Shown: one piece after another, positions 36,980 through 50,252 of the stretch | Layout of the letters: each line of letters opens with the position of its first letter | How positions within the stretch are numbered: the first letter of the stretch is position 1 | From: Hepsetus odoe | Taxonomy: Eukaryota; Chordata; Actinopteri; Characiformes; Hepsetidae | Length of the DNA: 64,000 bases | NCBI GenBank assembly: GCA_017165825.1 | Contig: CM029370.1 | Coordinates: 18,899,190 to 18,963,189 of the forward strand | Reading direction: 5' to 3' | Made by a program: the position numbers and the translations under genes | The notes under the pieces: model-generated | Databases searched by the model: none | What the model was told of the DNA's origin: nothing | What the model saw: only the letters and a program-made list of their open reading frames with translations

Positions 36980-37285
36980 TATTTTCATCTCAAAAGGTTC
37001 AGGCCTGCTGTCAGCAAACACTTACCTGTAGTCACTTTAATCGTGCTTGTGTTCAGAATGTGCCTGTTTGTTTACTTGCTTGCTTATTATTATGCTGATC
37101 CACATATAACAATGTACTGAAATGCAATACATTTAAAACACTGTAATCTAATGTAAAGCACTGTAGTGTAATGTACTGATATGCAATGTAATGTCAGGAA
37201 TTTAAATATAGTGTGCTATAATGCAAATTTTCTGCAATTAAATATTTGTTAAAGTGCTATAATGTCACATAATGTAATGTAATGA
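36980..37285 (+). repeat. Dispersed repeat with ATGTACTGTA-type minisatellite, copy 2
   Basis: TTTTCATCTC, then ACCTGTAGTCACTTTAATCG and TTTGTTTACTTGCTTGC, then an AATGTAATGTACTG-type array. Same order as copy 1 about 1.36 kb upstream, so a local duplication or two insertions of one family. Confidence 0.55.
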
Positions 37286-37360
37286 ACAGCCTAGTGGTTA
37301 GTGACTAAACCCCTTGAATGGAAGATCATGGATAAAGCCCTTGAGCAGTAGGTTACTCAG

Positions 37361-37361
<1 letters not shown>

Positions 37362-37398
<37 letters not shown>
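37362..37398. repeat. (AT)n microsatellite
   Basis: About 36 bp of AT. Confidence 0.93.
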
Positions 37399-37401
<3 letters not shown>

Positions 37402-37604
37402 AATAGTTTCATGTCAATTTAAACTGAACTGAAAATGTTGCATTTTTTGCATGTGTATGCGCTTAAAGCTCAACGGCAATTGTGATTAAAATTCAAATAA
37501 ATATAACAAAATAATCATGTAGCTTGAAGTAGCTTAATAGAGTAACATTTAAATAAATAAAGATATTATTTCTAAATATTGCAAAATAAAGTTGTTGAAT
37601 AATG

Positions 37605-37629
37605 AGAAAGAAAGAGAGAAAGAGATGAG

Positions 37630-37682
<53 letters not shown>

Positions 37683-37702
37683 GAGAGACAGAGAGAGAGA
37701 TA
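37605..37702. repeat. (GA)n microsatellite
   Basis: GA array with short CAGA interruptions. The Leu-Ser open frame on the minus strand is an artefact. Confidence 0.95.
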
Positions 37703-38389
37703 ATGGTCTTATCCTATAACTGCTGATTTGATGATGCTGACGAACAAAGGGAGGTAGTGGCATTAGACCTGAACGTGCATGATGGTCTTTGAAGAAAGAG
37801 CTAACCTGCTTCTCCACTAAGACACATCAGGGCACAAGGACAAAATGCAGAAAAAAAACTGCAATATTAAAATAGGTCCAATTTTTGCTTGTTGTCCACA
37901 AGAAGCATTTATAGACCACACTTATGGTCTGAAAGACAACATGCTGGGACCGGAAAGATTATTTTATATATTTTTTTATTTGTGCTTTTCTGCTTGTTGA
38001 TTGGTAATGCTTACAACTCAGCATAATTCATTCATGCATACATTTCAAGGATAGTTGACTGCTGCCATAGACATATTTCTCTCCGTATTCCTTAGAATTA
38101 AAGATGCTGCTGTCATTAATTTGTCTTTAAGGCTCAAATGTGTAAATGTGATCAGTATTGTGCCTTATTCAAAAAAAGCTTGTGCTTGGGACTTATCATT
38201 TGTTTATTAATTTGTTACACTACTATAAGCTGAACAAGCAGATATACAAATAAATGCACAAGCTCTGTTCTGATTGGTTGCTCTTAACGGTGCTTCGGTA
38301 AAATGCTGTAGGCTGAACAGATGGGTACATGCAGTCTCCTGCAAAAGGATTGAAACAGCAAGACCAATATATTTGTGTTTACTATGCAC

Positions 38390-39130
38390 TGAAGATATTT
38401 TGGTTATAGATTAAGTTAAATGAGATAAAAGTTTACAAATCTCAGCTTTTTCCTGGTTTTATTGACTAATTATTGGCTTCTTCTTTGATTATGGTTTCCT
38501 TTTTTTATCATATCATCTTTCAGTTTTCTGGTTTGTTCTGGGGTGTTTCTCTCTTCAGTCTCCTCTTCAAGAGATGAACATCAGGTGATTGACTTGGCCA
38601 GTCCAAAATGTTCCATGTTTCTTCTTTATGAAGTCTTTGTTAATTTGGCAGTGTGTTTTGGATCATTGCCTTGCTGAAAGATAAACTTTGTCTTGGTTAG
38701 TTTGGATAAATTTTTTCTGTAAATGGATTCTGACTTTTCAGTTCATTCTGCGGCTACTCCTGAGAGTTGCATCACCAATAAAAATGATTGAGCCTGTGCC
38801 AGAAGCAACCATGGAAGCCCAAGCTATGATACTACATCTACTGTGTTTCAAAGATGAACTTGTATCTTGAACTTCCATAAAATTTTGTGACACAAACTTT
38901 GCTTTTTCTTTTTTTTGTTGTTGTTTTTGTTTTTTTCAAATCTTACTGCTGAAGAGTGGTTTGCATCTGGTGGTATGTTCTCTTTATTTCTGCTCTCATG
39001 TTTTCATCAAGCAGTGGGTTGTGAAACCTCTGTCCCTGGGGAGGTTCTTCATGATGTCACTGACTTGTTTTTCTTCTTTCAAAAATAGTTTGGCATCAAC
39101 TGTTTTTTTTTTTTTTCCGTGACCAACTCC
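38390..39130. mobile_element. Decayed Tc1/mariner-type transposon
   Basis: Contains antisense phrases typical of fish Tc1-like elements, such as GTGTTTTGGATCATTGCC, TTGGATAAATTTTTTCTG and AAGCAACCATGGAAGCCCAA. No intact transposase; ends are indistinct. Confidence 0.55.
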
Positions 39131-39439
39131 TCAACTACCTTACTCCATATAAAAACATAGGAAAGAAACAATAGTACTTAAAAGAAGGTCTGCATCTTCA
39201 AGTGCAAATCAAGAGTGCATTTTTTTCTGAACACTGACATATTAGACTGTGCATCATCAACTCAATCTTTCTGATATAAAATGTGAAGTTTGTGGATAAA
39301 ATAAAAAATTTAATATCAGCAGTGCATGAGTGAATGCTGAATATTTTGTCAAACTAAATTACTTGCTGATGTTTTGTTGCAGCTGCTGTGGTTAGACAGG
39401 GTAAGCATTACTGCTTGTTAAGACACTGAATATTGCCCA

Positions 39440-40561
39440 CTGATCACAGCTATAACATTAAAACCATCTGCTGAATTGCATATTGCAGGGGAAAATGAAT
39501 GGACCTGATCCAGTCCCAAAACAAATGCAGCCTGATGAAAAAGTCCACACTCCCAATGTGGCACAACATGTTCTACTTTTTGCATGACATGCTACTTTAA
39601 GATGCCTAGCTGAAAGAAAGTTTCAAATATGGACCCTTAGGCTTCAAGCAGTGTCTGGGTGTCCTCCTGCTGCATTCTGTGCCCTTTGCCCCATCACACA
39701 AGGTCCACTACAGACTGTTCTGCTTAGCTAGAGCATTTCATTGAGCTCCAGCAGATGCCCTCTAACCCCAGTGCAGCCCGCCAGTCTCAGCTGGGCCAGG
39801 CAGTCACATAGGGGTAACACAGACAACGCCAGCCCCTGCAATGCGGCCAGATCCAGATGGACCACAGCTGTGGCTCAGCGGAGCATGTGCTAACTGGCCT
39901 CGTCAGCTGCCTGCGTTGCAGTTTCGCCATGCGTTACGCAAGCTGCTCGTGCTGCTTGCTCTTAATGGCAGCGCTGTGACTCACAGGAGAGCACAGAAAG
40001 AAGGAGAGAGAGTGGAACCTCCTTACCCAGCAAGAACTGCAGTGGGAGCCTGCACTGGAGTCATAGTTGCCTCTGCAGCACCACTTGTCGCTGTCAGGAA
40101 GAGGGAGTCAGGGAAAAGGCCTATAGGGAGAGGCTCAGAGCCGCTCCACTAAATCTTCCCACTACTAGTATGCAACACACTGGTCAAAGTCAAGTCCCAG
40201 CATTGCTTCAAAGCTGGAATATCCAGACAAATTCATCTGGCTTAAGAAAGGACAAGCAGGTACATTTAAACACAATAAAAACTGTGCCTTGCTTCATCCA
40301 GCCATATCAACAGGGACCCATCATCCGGACCAATAGCTGCAATCAGCCTACAGTCAAATATTAAAGCTAGAGCATACAAGCAGTGGAAATGACAGCCAAA
40401 GTGAATGGGAGAAGAAATACTGCAACTGAGATGGCCTATGTTTCGACTGAGCCAAAATGAGGTCAACTGTTATGGGATCTGAACAGGGCCATTTTCATAG
40501 GCTGGGTAAAGCCATGGGCATGGGAGCTGTGTCACTCAGCCAGGAAAAACTGTCTCTAGAA

Positions 40562-40621
<60 letters not shown>

Positions 40622-41240
40622 GCCTAAGTGCTTTTGTACAGTCATTGTCACAGTGGACAAGCAACAAAAGACATCCCTCTCCCCATGCAGTGACCTAAGG
40701 GTCAAAGATAAGAAAAAAGAACAGCAATATGCACAAACACTCACACTCATACACGAGTCAAGCCGTTAGCACCTGACTTAAAGGTCAAATTTGGCAGCAG
40801 TCTTAACATTTTCACTGCAAGGAAGAAGTGTTGGCTTTGACCTTGCAAGCATCTGCCTCTGAGGAAGGAAGGCGGCTCACAATGAATCAATAGACGGGGG
40901 AGATATGCAAAATATATACGCACACATACAGGGCCATGAAAGAATGCAGAGCTTCACAGTGTGCTGTTTTCCCTGTCCCCCATTAAAAAATTATTTGATG
41001 CATCTCGAGACTGGAAGTAAACTGCAAGAGAGAGAGGGCTGACATCAGATCCCAGTGCCCCAGGGCGGAGCAGGCTAACTGCTGCACGGCCACGTTAGTC
41101 ACACTTAATGGCTTCAACGAGACAAACAGAGCATGATGACATGAGCTAGATAACACAGGCAGCCCTGGCTAGGCCCAGGCTCTGCTGATGTGGCTGGTTT
41201 TACAAAGCACAGAGGAACAGGGGGGTGGCAGACAGGGAAA
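39440..41240. other. GC-richer gene-free stretch
   Basis: Unusually GC-rich for the window around 39.7-40.15 kb, with a 103-residue frame (39841-40152) that has no recognisable domain and no splice context. A second GC-richer patch lies at about 40.99-41.2 kb. No repeat family recognised apart from a (GA)n array. Confidence 0.35.
40569..40615. repeat. (GA)n microsatellite
   Basis: About 47 bp of GA. Confidence 0.95.
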
Positions 41241-41692
41241 GATCACATCGTCTCTGCACTCAGCTCACAGTTCTGGGTAAAAGTGCTACCAATGCACAGT
41301 TGTTTATTTGTAGAAGTAATTGGTCTAGCTCCATTTTGGAAAGTAAAGAGGGATTTATGAAGAAGGCATATGATGTGCAGAAGTGCTGAAAGATGAAATG
41401 TGTGATATACTAATTTGGTAGCATTAGGCAAAACCCTGGTCACATCTGCCAAGCACAACGATCACAATGTGTAGGTGTCTTAAATCGTATAAATTGATTT
41501 TCTCTTAGCTATAACTCGGAGTGAAAAAATCGTTATAGACCTCCCTTCTTACAGTTCTGATGGTATTTTTTTGTGTGACTCAGAGTACAATGTAGTGAAC
41601 ATAATGCTCTTCAAGGCTTAAATTCCCTTTACCCGTATTTACTGGTTCACATGACTTTAACTACCGCAGTTGCATCGTTACAATTTCATATA

Positions 41693-42211
41693 CAGTACTG
41701 TGCAAAAGTTTTAGGCAGGTGTGAAAAAATGCTGTAAACAAAGAATGCTTTCAGAAATATAATAATGATTGTTTATTTTTATCAATTTACAAAATGCCAA
41801 GTGAGCGAACAAAAGAAACATCTAAATCAAATCAATATTTGGTGTTAATACCTTTTGGCTTCAAATCAGTTCTTCTGGCCCCCACAGAGCCCTGATCTCG
41901 ACATCATCCAGTGTGTCTGGATTACATGAAGAGACAGAAGGATGTGAGGAAGCCTACATCCACACAAGATCTGCGGTTAGTTCTCCAAGATGTTTAGAAC
42001 GACCTACCAGCCGAGTTCCTTCAAAAACTGTGTGCCTAGGAGAATTGCAAAGGTGGTCTCACCAAATATTGATTTGAGTTAGATTTCTCTTTTGTTCATT
42101 CGCTGCATTTTGTTGATTGATGAAAATAAATGATTAACACTTCCATTTCTGAAAGCATTCTTTGTTTACAGCATTTTTTCCACACCTGCCTAAAACTTTT
42201 GCACAGTACTG
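41693..42211. mobile_element. Non-autonomous Tc1-like element, copy 1
   Basis: Long imperfect inverted ends of about 150-190 bp start with CAGTACTGTGCAAAAGTTTT and close with its complement. The interior keeps the 3' part of a Tc1-type transposase on the plus strand (traces of WPPQSPDLD, the third catalytic-type acidic site region, then a decayed C-terminus). It is about 519 bp, with the transposase body deleted, and shares its ends with the copies at 50.3 and 61.3 kb. Confidence 0.88.
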
Positions 42212-42899
42212 TGTGTAGGTAATTTTTTACCTACATACAGATTCACACTTTTTAAATTAATTGCAAGTGACCATACTTTTGCGCCAATATATTTATGAGG
42301 AAATGATTACACTAATCTACTCTCTGCTCATTGTATTCACTTTTAATTCTGAATTACATTTTGGAGTTTAATTTTATTCTGCAGTTGCTGCTGTTCACAC
42401 CACTGACTTTTATGATTTAGACTTTTAAGCCAAAAGGATCCAAAAAAAGTAGAATTAACCTTAACTACATTTAGTTTATTTTTTATAGACGGTCTTTAAA
42501 CCTGATCGTTTTTGTTTTTGTTTTTAAAGCAACAGTAATTTTAAATGAACATAACTTCATAATGATCTATGCACCTTTTAACATCAGCATATCATTAATG
42601 TTGATATAATCTGTCAAGCAAAACAATATGAGACAGTCATCCGGCTGAAGTAATACTACATAACTAAATAGCAGCAGGGATCAACAATTGTTGTGAGCAT
42701 TTTGTAACTGGTAGACACAGGCCTGAGCAGTAACACAAACATAGTGTCCTGTCCAAGACATTCTTCAGCTCTTCAGCTGATGAAGTCAATGAGCCCCCCC
42801 AATTCGCACTCATACACACCCCCATAAAGAATGCCTGTGGAGAGTGGACAGTGCCTCTGTACTCATCCAGCAAACACTAACAGTCACAGCATCCGTGTA

Positions 42900-43020
42900 A
42901 ACATCAATTACTGCACATTAGAGCCTCTCGCCCACTCTCTCAAACAGTAGTTCGCCGCAATGAAAACGGCGGACTGAACTAATCTAATTTGCTGGCTTCT
43001 CTCCAACCTGATATTACATG
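42900..43020. promoter_or_regulatory. Candidate homeodomain-rich element
   Basis: ACATCAATTACTGC, a CGCCGCAATG patch and AACTAATCTAATTTGC lie within about 110 bp of otherwise unremarkable DNA. Function is inferred from motif density only. Confidence 0.22.
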
Positions 43021-43389
43021 TTCCAAGAAGGGAAAGAAAAACAGAGTGGTGTACAAACAGAGCATTTTCACTATACGTTCTGTCATTGAGAGATGTAAAG
43101 AGAGGTTGTAAAGGAGATGTTTTACTGCTCTTTCTGCTTCTGTGGAATTATCCCATCCAACTCAAAAACCTTTGTAGGTCCAAAAGCAGAGGAGCTCCTT
43201 AGCTCAAAAAGCCTTGCCATGCATTCATCCAGGTCATTTTTCTCCCTTTTTGTTGAGAAATAACGGCAAAGGAGAAAAGCCAAAGTCTGAAAGCAATTAC
43301 TATTTTGTCAAAACAGTAAACAGTCGCTCAGTCATACAATTGAAAAGCAGTGGACTTCAGGCTATCAAAGGAACACAATGAATCAATGC

Positions 43390-43392
<3 letters not shown>

Positions 43393-43445
<53 letters not shown>
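43393..43445. repeat. (GA)n microsatellite
   Basis: About 52 bp of GA. Confidence 0.95.
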
Positions 43446-43449
<4 letters not shown>

Positions 43450-44204
43450 AAATGAATAAGGCAGGATGAGAAAATCTCTGGCGCCCTCTAGCAATGGCAG
43501 GCAGCTGTGTTGCTGAAAGCCTGAGGTGCAGTGATGGAGAGTAGAGAGAGGCATGGATTACACCCCTCAGGGACTTAGGAACTGAAGCCAAAACACTGAG
43601 AAGCTGTCTAGCTGCAGTCACACTCCAGAGGGGTTGCAGTATGCGTAAAATGACTGTCACTAGGGAAAGATTACAGATTAGTTCACTAATCAAATTAAAT
43701 TTGCTGCACTAAGTAGTCACACAGTTAAATTCCGAGGATATTCCTGCCCGGTTTTAACATGCAAAAACATGCCATAGGCATATACATCTAATTACACATT
43801 CCATCTGCAAATCTATCAGGGGTGGTATCTACTAATCAGCTTACCTATTATTGCTGGGAAAAGTGGAAGATGGAGGTCTACTCCCTATCAATACCCTTGA
43901 TTTTAGAGAAACATTGAATGAGCAGGTGTCTACAGTCTTTTGGACCTTATCTCCAGGTACAATTCACCATTCAGACTGTAGATATGATTCTGGCCTTCAA
44001 GGAGATTCTAGTGTACTCACCCACAACCATTAGATGATGTAACAAAATCTAAGGATCAAACCTCAGAAGCTGGTCATACCCTCCTAGCTCACCAGATTTG
44101 TTTGCGCATGTTTGTTTGTAGGGTGACATGTGTGCCTGGGAACACCCAACTAGAACTAGCATCCATCTCTCTCTCTCTCTTTCTTTCACTCTCTCCCTCA
44201 TGCC

Positions 44205-44465
44205 GGGGTGCTCCAGGGCAGGGCCATGTTGAGGCAGCCGTCCGGCACTAAGCTACCATATGGCTGCAGCAGCAGCTCAGTGCTCCAGATAGCACTCGGT
44301 ATCATGCATGGGCGATCAGTGAGGCCGCTAATGCTGTAATTAGACAGGCAGAGCCAGGTCAGCTGACCTGCCGGGTTCAGACTCCCAATGATCCTGCAGC
44401 CTCATTAGTGATACTCAAAACAATGGAGCCCTCACATCACAGCACAATGCATGCAATGGTAGACC
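44205..44465. promoter_or_regulatory. Candidate enhancer with 16-bp palindrome
   Basis: GC-richer unique patch holding the perfect palindrome CAGGTCAGCTGACCTG (44355-44370), which combines two nuclear-receptor half-sites AGGTCA in inverted orientation around a CAGCTG E-box, and a GTAATTAG homeodomain site 19 bp to its left. No coding or repeat signature. Confidence 0.35.
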
Positions 44466-44499
44466 CATTTACATATTTTCAAAAACAAATTAGGAATAA

Positions 44500-46600
44500 T
44501 AGAAGGTCATCTCCCATAGGGTATCTTAAATGAGAGTCAAACATTTGCTAATGGTTGTCTTTTTTTTTTATGATTTTTTTTTTTTACATATTTTAATCTA
44601 ATGCTTCAGTTGTTTTTGCCAAGCATAATAAAAGATTGCAAATGGTAGTGCTCAGGAACAAACAAGGTCAGACAATCTGAAACGGCACACTAATCAAACA
44701 GACGCTCATTGTTTATTGTCCTTTAACCTGTGTAGTCATCAATACAGTCTATCATATCTGTGTTTAGGAGACAAAGTTAACACCACCACTGATATTGACA
44801 TTAATGAAATAAAGCAAAGTTCAACCCACCAGAACATTATTTTAATTGAATTGCCAAGCAAACATATTTAAATGTAAATATGAAAATAGAATTTTATTTA
44901 CAGACAAATATGAGATTTAAAGAACATTTTCACATTTCAAAGAATATGTTTGGGTAAAATGGAACCATTCATTCAGACCCTCACAACCTTGGCATCTATT
45001 CATTCTGACTGGTGTGACCTTTCTTTTTTCATTAATAAAAAGTGAGGACAAGAAAAAATCTGCAATCAATTTATTTGGTTGCGAAAAGTACAGAAGCAAT
45101 GAAAAGACAAGGAGGTGAAAACATTAGTAGGTTGGAAATTCAGGCTCGCTCAAACTCACTACAAACAATGTTAGAAAGTGTTGAAGGTGTTGAAAGGTCT
45201 GTGGAAATAAAAAGAAATAATTTTATGATGTTCTCTTTTTAAAAAGTAGTTATGTATTCTCTCTACAAAAGAAAAATGGTAGAATTTCAATTAAAACATT
45301 TTGATTGAAAGTCAAAGATTTCCTGAATTTTCACCTCAAAAAACCACATCACTGACAATGTCATAAAACTAAGCATTGATGTCAACAAAGTTGATGCCTT
45401 CTCAATTCTTGAATAACAACCTCACATAGCATACTGGTGATTAAAGTCCCAGTGACTAATTTAAATAAACCAAAAAAATCCAGAAGAAAGACAAGTGATA
45501 ATTCCATGCATGGTACTGTTCTGTAAAATTATGCTAGACATTTTGAACAAAACTGTCTAATGGTGAATTGGTGGCTACGCCCTTTAGCTGTACCAAATTA
45601 AAAATACCATTTTGAGATATTCTTAAAGAACTATATATCCAGAATTATCAACACACCCCTTTTAATGAGTGAACTTGACTGCTTTAATGTTCACTTCTTT
45701 CCAACAATGGTGTTTACTTGCTCAGACGCAGGGAATATCCATAGAGAGGCATAACCAACAGAACATGATGCTCTGGAGCAGTCACATGAGTTTAAGGTCA
45801 CCATTTCCACTACTGAGCATCAGTGTTTGACACCATAAATGCTTTTTTTTATCTGCTTCATGCTTTATTTTAATTTTTTTATCTCATCTGTCCAAAGCTG
45901 ATTTTGCTTTTTTATGCATGGATATGATTTTGATATCATTGTGTCTCCCTTCTACAAACCTTTGGTCAAATAGTAAATTAAGACTCAATGAGTTTAATGA
46001 GTTATGATAAACCACTAGATTGTTTAGCTAGACAAATCCATCCAAATATCTTTATATATTACAATTTTCCATTGAATGCACTTTTAATGCTTTTGTAAGA
46101 AAACTCTTCTCCAATTCTTGTTTCCAAGCCTTGACCTTTTGCTTAGTAAAAATAATATGTACCTGCATTCATCAGCAATTACAAAAATAATCACAAAGGA
46201 GAGAAAATATTTAAATAAAGATCATATTCTTAATAATACAGTGCTGGTTTCATGGATACTGACGAAGACTTGTGTTCAAAACAGCATATTATATGCAGTA
46301 TGCAATATCTGTCCAACATGAATTTCAGCAGTCACCCAAAGATACCCGAGTGACGTACTGCTCAGGCCAAATATTCCATTATGCAACCAGAGCTATCTTT
46401 GCACTGCGATGCACTGCGTCCCATAATGCTGAGCAGATAAGCTAAACAGTGACCGGAGGGCTATAAACATGAGGCAGGTCAAAGACTCCCCCCCCCCCCC
46501 ATGCTGATAGATTCGAGTCATGTTGGTGGTGTGTGGTACTGCACAAAGTATGTGATAGTAGTCCTAGAATACTGGATACTATACTGCGCACAGTATTTTC
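44500..46600. other. Gene-free stretch
   Basis: AT-rich, short frames only. A run of about 13 C lies at 46488-46500. No gene recognised. Confidence 0.5.
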
Positions 46601-46631
46601 TAATGTGGTGTGCAGTATACAGTCCATTGTA

Positions 46632-48045
46632 CAGCTGTGGCAAGACGTTTTGAAAATGACACAAGTATTGGTTTTCACAAAGTTTGCTGCTTCAGTGGTT
46701 TTAGATCTTTGTGTCAGATGTTTCTATGGTAACTGATGTATTATTACAAGCTTTTCATAAGCTTCAAAGGCTTTTAGTTACAATTACATTAAGTTTATAC
46801 AAAGAGTCAATATTTGCAGTGTTGGCCCTTCTTTTTCAAGACCTCTGCAATTCACCCTGGCATGCTGTCAATCAACTTCTGGGCCAAATCCTGCCTGATG
46901 GAGCCCATTCTTGTATAATCAATGCTTAGGGTGTGTCAGAATTTGTGAGTTTTTGTTGGTCCACCTGCCTCTTGGGGATTGTTCTCTATGGTATTAAGGT
47001 TTGGGGAGTTTCCTGGCCATGGACCCAAAATTTTGATGTTTTGTTCCCCAAGCCACTTAGTGCTCACTTTTGCCTTATGGCACGGTGCTCCAACATGCTG
47101 GAAAAGGCAGTGTTCTTCAAAAAACTGTTCTTGGATGTTTGGGAGAAGTTGATCTCGGAGGACGTTTTGGTACCATCTTTATTCTTTAACTTTATTCATG
47201 ATCATGAGTGAGCCCACTCCCTTGACTGAAAAGAAACCCCTACATGAATGATCTCAGGCTGCTTTGTTGATGGCATGACAGGATTGATGGTAGCGTTCAC
47301 CTTTTCTTCTCTGGACAATCTATTTTTCCGGATGCTAAAACAATTGGAAAGGGGATTCATCAAAGAAAATTGCTTCACCCCAGTTCTCAGCAGTACAATC
47401 CTTGTACCTTCTGCAGAATATCAGTACGTCCATGATGTTTTTCTTGGAGAAAGAGAAGTGGCTTCCTTGCTGCCCTTCTTGACACCAGGCCATTCTCCAA
47501 AAATCTTCACCTCAATGTGCATACAGATGCACTCATACCTACCTGCTGCCATTCCAGAGCAAGCAATGCGCTGGTGGTGCCCTGATCCCACAGCTGAATC
47601 AGCTTACAAGAAGCAATATTCTTGCCTGTGAAATCCTTTTGTGCAAAGCGATGATGACTGCACTTATTTCCTTGTACCCATGGTTAACAGAGGAAGAACA
47701 ATGATCTCAAGCACCACCCTTCTTTTAAAGCATCCAGTCTGCTATTCTAACTCAATCAGCATGACACACTGATATCCAGCCTTGTCCTCCTCAACGCTTT
47801 CACCTGTGTTAATGAGAGGATCACTGAAATGATGTCAGCAGGTCATTTTGTGGCAGGGCTGAAATACAGTGGGTTTTTTGAGATTAAGTTCATTTTCGTG
47901 GCAAAGAGGGACTTTACAAATTATTACAATTCATCTCATCACTTTTCATAAAAGTATATGCAATTTGGAAACCTAAAAAAAAACTGAGGTAGCAAACTTA
48001 GAAAATAAATATTTGTGTCATTCTCAAAACTCTTGGCCATGGCTG
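46632..48045 (-). mobile_element. Nearly full-length decayed Tc1-like transposon
   Basis: Terminal inverted repeats of about 75 bp, imperfect (left CAGCTGTGGCAAGACGTTTT, right ending CTCTTGGCCATGGCTG), each flanked by the dinucleotide TA, the usual Tc1/mariner target. On the minus strand the interior follows a Tc1 transposase order: start near 47.69 kb, TTCCAGCATGTTGGAGCACC and CCATGGCCAGGAAACTCCCC in the catalytic half. Stops and frameshifts break it throughout and a piece of the DNA-binding region seems missing. Plus-strand frames here are antisense shadows. Confidence 0.88.
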
Positions 48046-48049
48046 TAAA

Positions 48050-50250
48050 ATCAAAGTGCTTCGCCATCCAAATCCACATTTTTTAGAAAACAAAAACACT
48101 TTGCTCAACATTTATTTTTTATCACGCAACACACTGCAAAATGCAATAAAAATGCACTAGAACACTAAGCAGATTATGTATGCTTATTTATATCATACAA
48201 TTCCAGTATACTGAGATATAGAGAGTGATTGTAGTAGAGTGAAAACAGTCTATAAGGAAGACAGAGAGAGAAGAGGAGGGCAAAAAAGATGTCTACCCCA
48301 TCTTTGCACTACACCCTACTTTGAATGTAAAATTATTGCAATGAAATTCTAGGTTTAGCACTAAAGTGGAAAGTGTAATCATCCTTAGAAGGGCTGACTG
48401 AAGTAATGGCTATATAGGCAGGAGAAATCAGATCAGTTTATTATTGTTTTCACAATTTGCATTCGCACTAAGCATTGAGGAAAAACACTGTGGGCGTCAA
48501 TTAGAAGTGTGTTTTCCTGCCACACACTCAAAGGGAAGCAATGCCGATTTTATCCACTGTGGTTCGAAGTCCCACGCTTTGATGTTCAAAGCAAAGGGTA
48601 AGTAAACAGGCTCAGTGTGACCCTGGCGTCTCTTCCATCTGACCAATACTCACCCACAACATCTATACTAGCAGTAGACAAGAGTCCGCAACAAACAGAC
48701 CACCGAAAACAGTCAGCCACAGTTGTTTACTTCCATTTGAAATGCTGCTAATTTTTCATTAAAAAAACAAACAAAACAAAAAAAAACCAACCAATCAATA
48801 CATTTGCATTAAGTAACCCATGTATGATTTTTAAAAAGAGGTAACCCATTAGAGAGGTAGAAATTTCACAAGAGTTCAGAGCATTTTTTGCAAAAGTGGA
48901 AGCTGTCTTTGACAACACCACATCGATGAAACAGTGAGGAAACGTTTTGCTTGGTAGATTTGCATTCTTGCAATGGGTTGATTCACCCTCCTCTATCTGA
49001 ATTACAGACGTCTATGACATCACTTTTATAAAAACTGTCAAATGAGTAAAAATCATGTGTTAAACAGAAAACAATCTACCCCTTCAAAAAGAAATACAGC
49101 ATGCAAAGTGTGAGTGCAACTACTATGCACCACTGAGAGACTTTCATTCATATTCATATACAAGATAACAGGAAATCCATCTACCGGTGCATCATTAATG
49201 GGAATTATACAAAAATGGTGTCAGTACATGCTTAATCAATTGCTCAGGTTCATGGACCTGCCTACTACAGTGTCAGAATATCAGTACAGTATGTAATTGT
49301 TCATGGCTGTTGTATCCTTTAAAAAACATTGCATTTTTAAGAGCAAATCATAAAAACCATGGCCCACAGTGCAGTCCATATACAGACGTTTCAGAGTTTC
49401 TATTAATTCTTAAGTGCATTCTTTTGCATAATAGAAACAAATAATCTTTTATAACACAAAATTAACACCCAAGAAATTTTTCACTGATAAATGATAAATA
49501 AAATTAACAAACTCACAAAATCCACATATATGATAAAGAAAATAAGAAACAGTGACTGCAAAGATGTATACCTTCCATCATCTTTCTCAGCCTTTGTGTA
49601 GACTTTGTCATCTTTGCAGCCGACAGTATTTAAGGCGGTTTGTGTGAGGTGTGTAGGAAGAGGTAGCAGTATTGACAGCGTCCCAATATCTGAGATTAAA
49701 ATTTAGTGCTTGGTGTTGTATCAATGTGGAAATCTTCTTCAGAACACATAAAAGGTGTGAAAGAAGGTAAAAGATTATGTAGGTTCTGTTTAAAGCCTGG
49801 AGGATCCGCAAACATTGGCCCAATTGCTGGCTCCACACTGAAAGAGCATGTAGGAAAAAGGTGAGAACTGTGTACATTTGCTTCATGCTGTTATCTGTAG
49901 CAGTGATGATTGCATTATGGTATTGTTGCATAATACATTATGATGTGTTTGTATTGTTTATGGCTGTGGGTAAGTATCTGTATTAGTGTATTAGGACCCT
50001 TCCAGCTGAAATTCTGAAAATGGGGTCATTGGTCATCTAAGCCAAGAATCAGACATAAAATATTTATAGCTTGACATGGAAAAAAAGTTCGGTGCAGCAT
50101 TAGTGTACAAGTCACAGTTTACTGGGTACATTAGCACCATAGTCATAGTTTACTGAGTATAGTGCGGCATTAGCAAACAAATATACTTATTGTGCAGTGA
50201 TCATGTACCAGAAATAGCAAAAACAAACAAAAAAAAAAACTGTACCAGAC
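48050..50250. other. Gene-free stretch (possible ppm1a 3' region)
   Basis: No recognisable gene. The last ppm1a exon could lie here or in the transposon-rich DNA to 52.9 kb, but no convincing acceptor followed by a conserved C-terminal tail was found. Confidence 0.4.
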
Positions 50251-50252
50251 TA

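Noticed and set aside
39841..40152. 103-residue plus-strand frame in GC-richer DNA
   Set aside because: No domain, no splice context and no promoter; composition alone explains the open frame.
46533..47631. Series of plus-strand frames up to 127 residues
   Set aside because: They are antisense to a decayed Tc1-like transposase on the minus strand.
49560..49620. Possible last ppm1a exon (minus strand, ATGACAAAGTCTACAC)
   Set aside because: The upstream sequence lacks a good pyrimidine tract and the translation does not resemble the conserved STSTDDMW-type tail.
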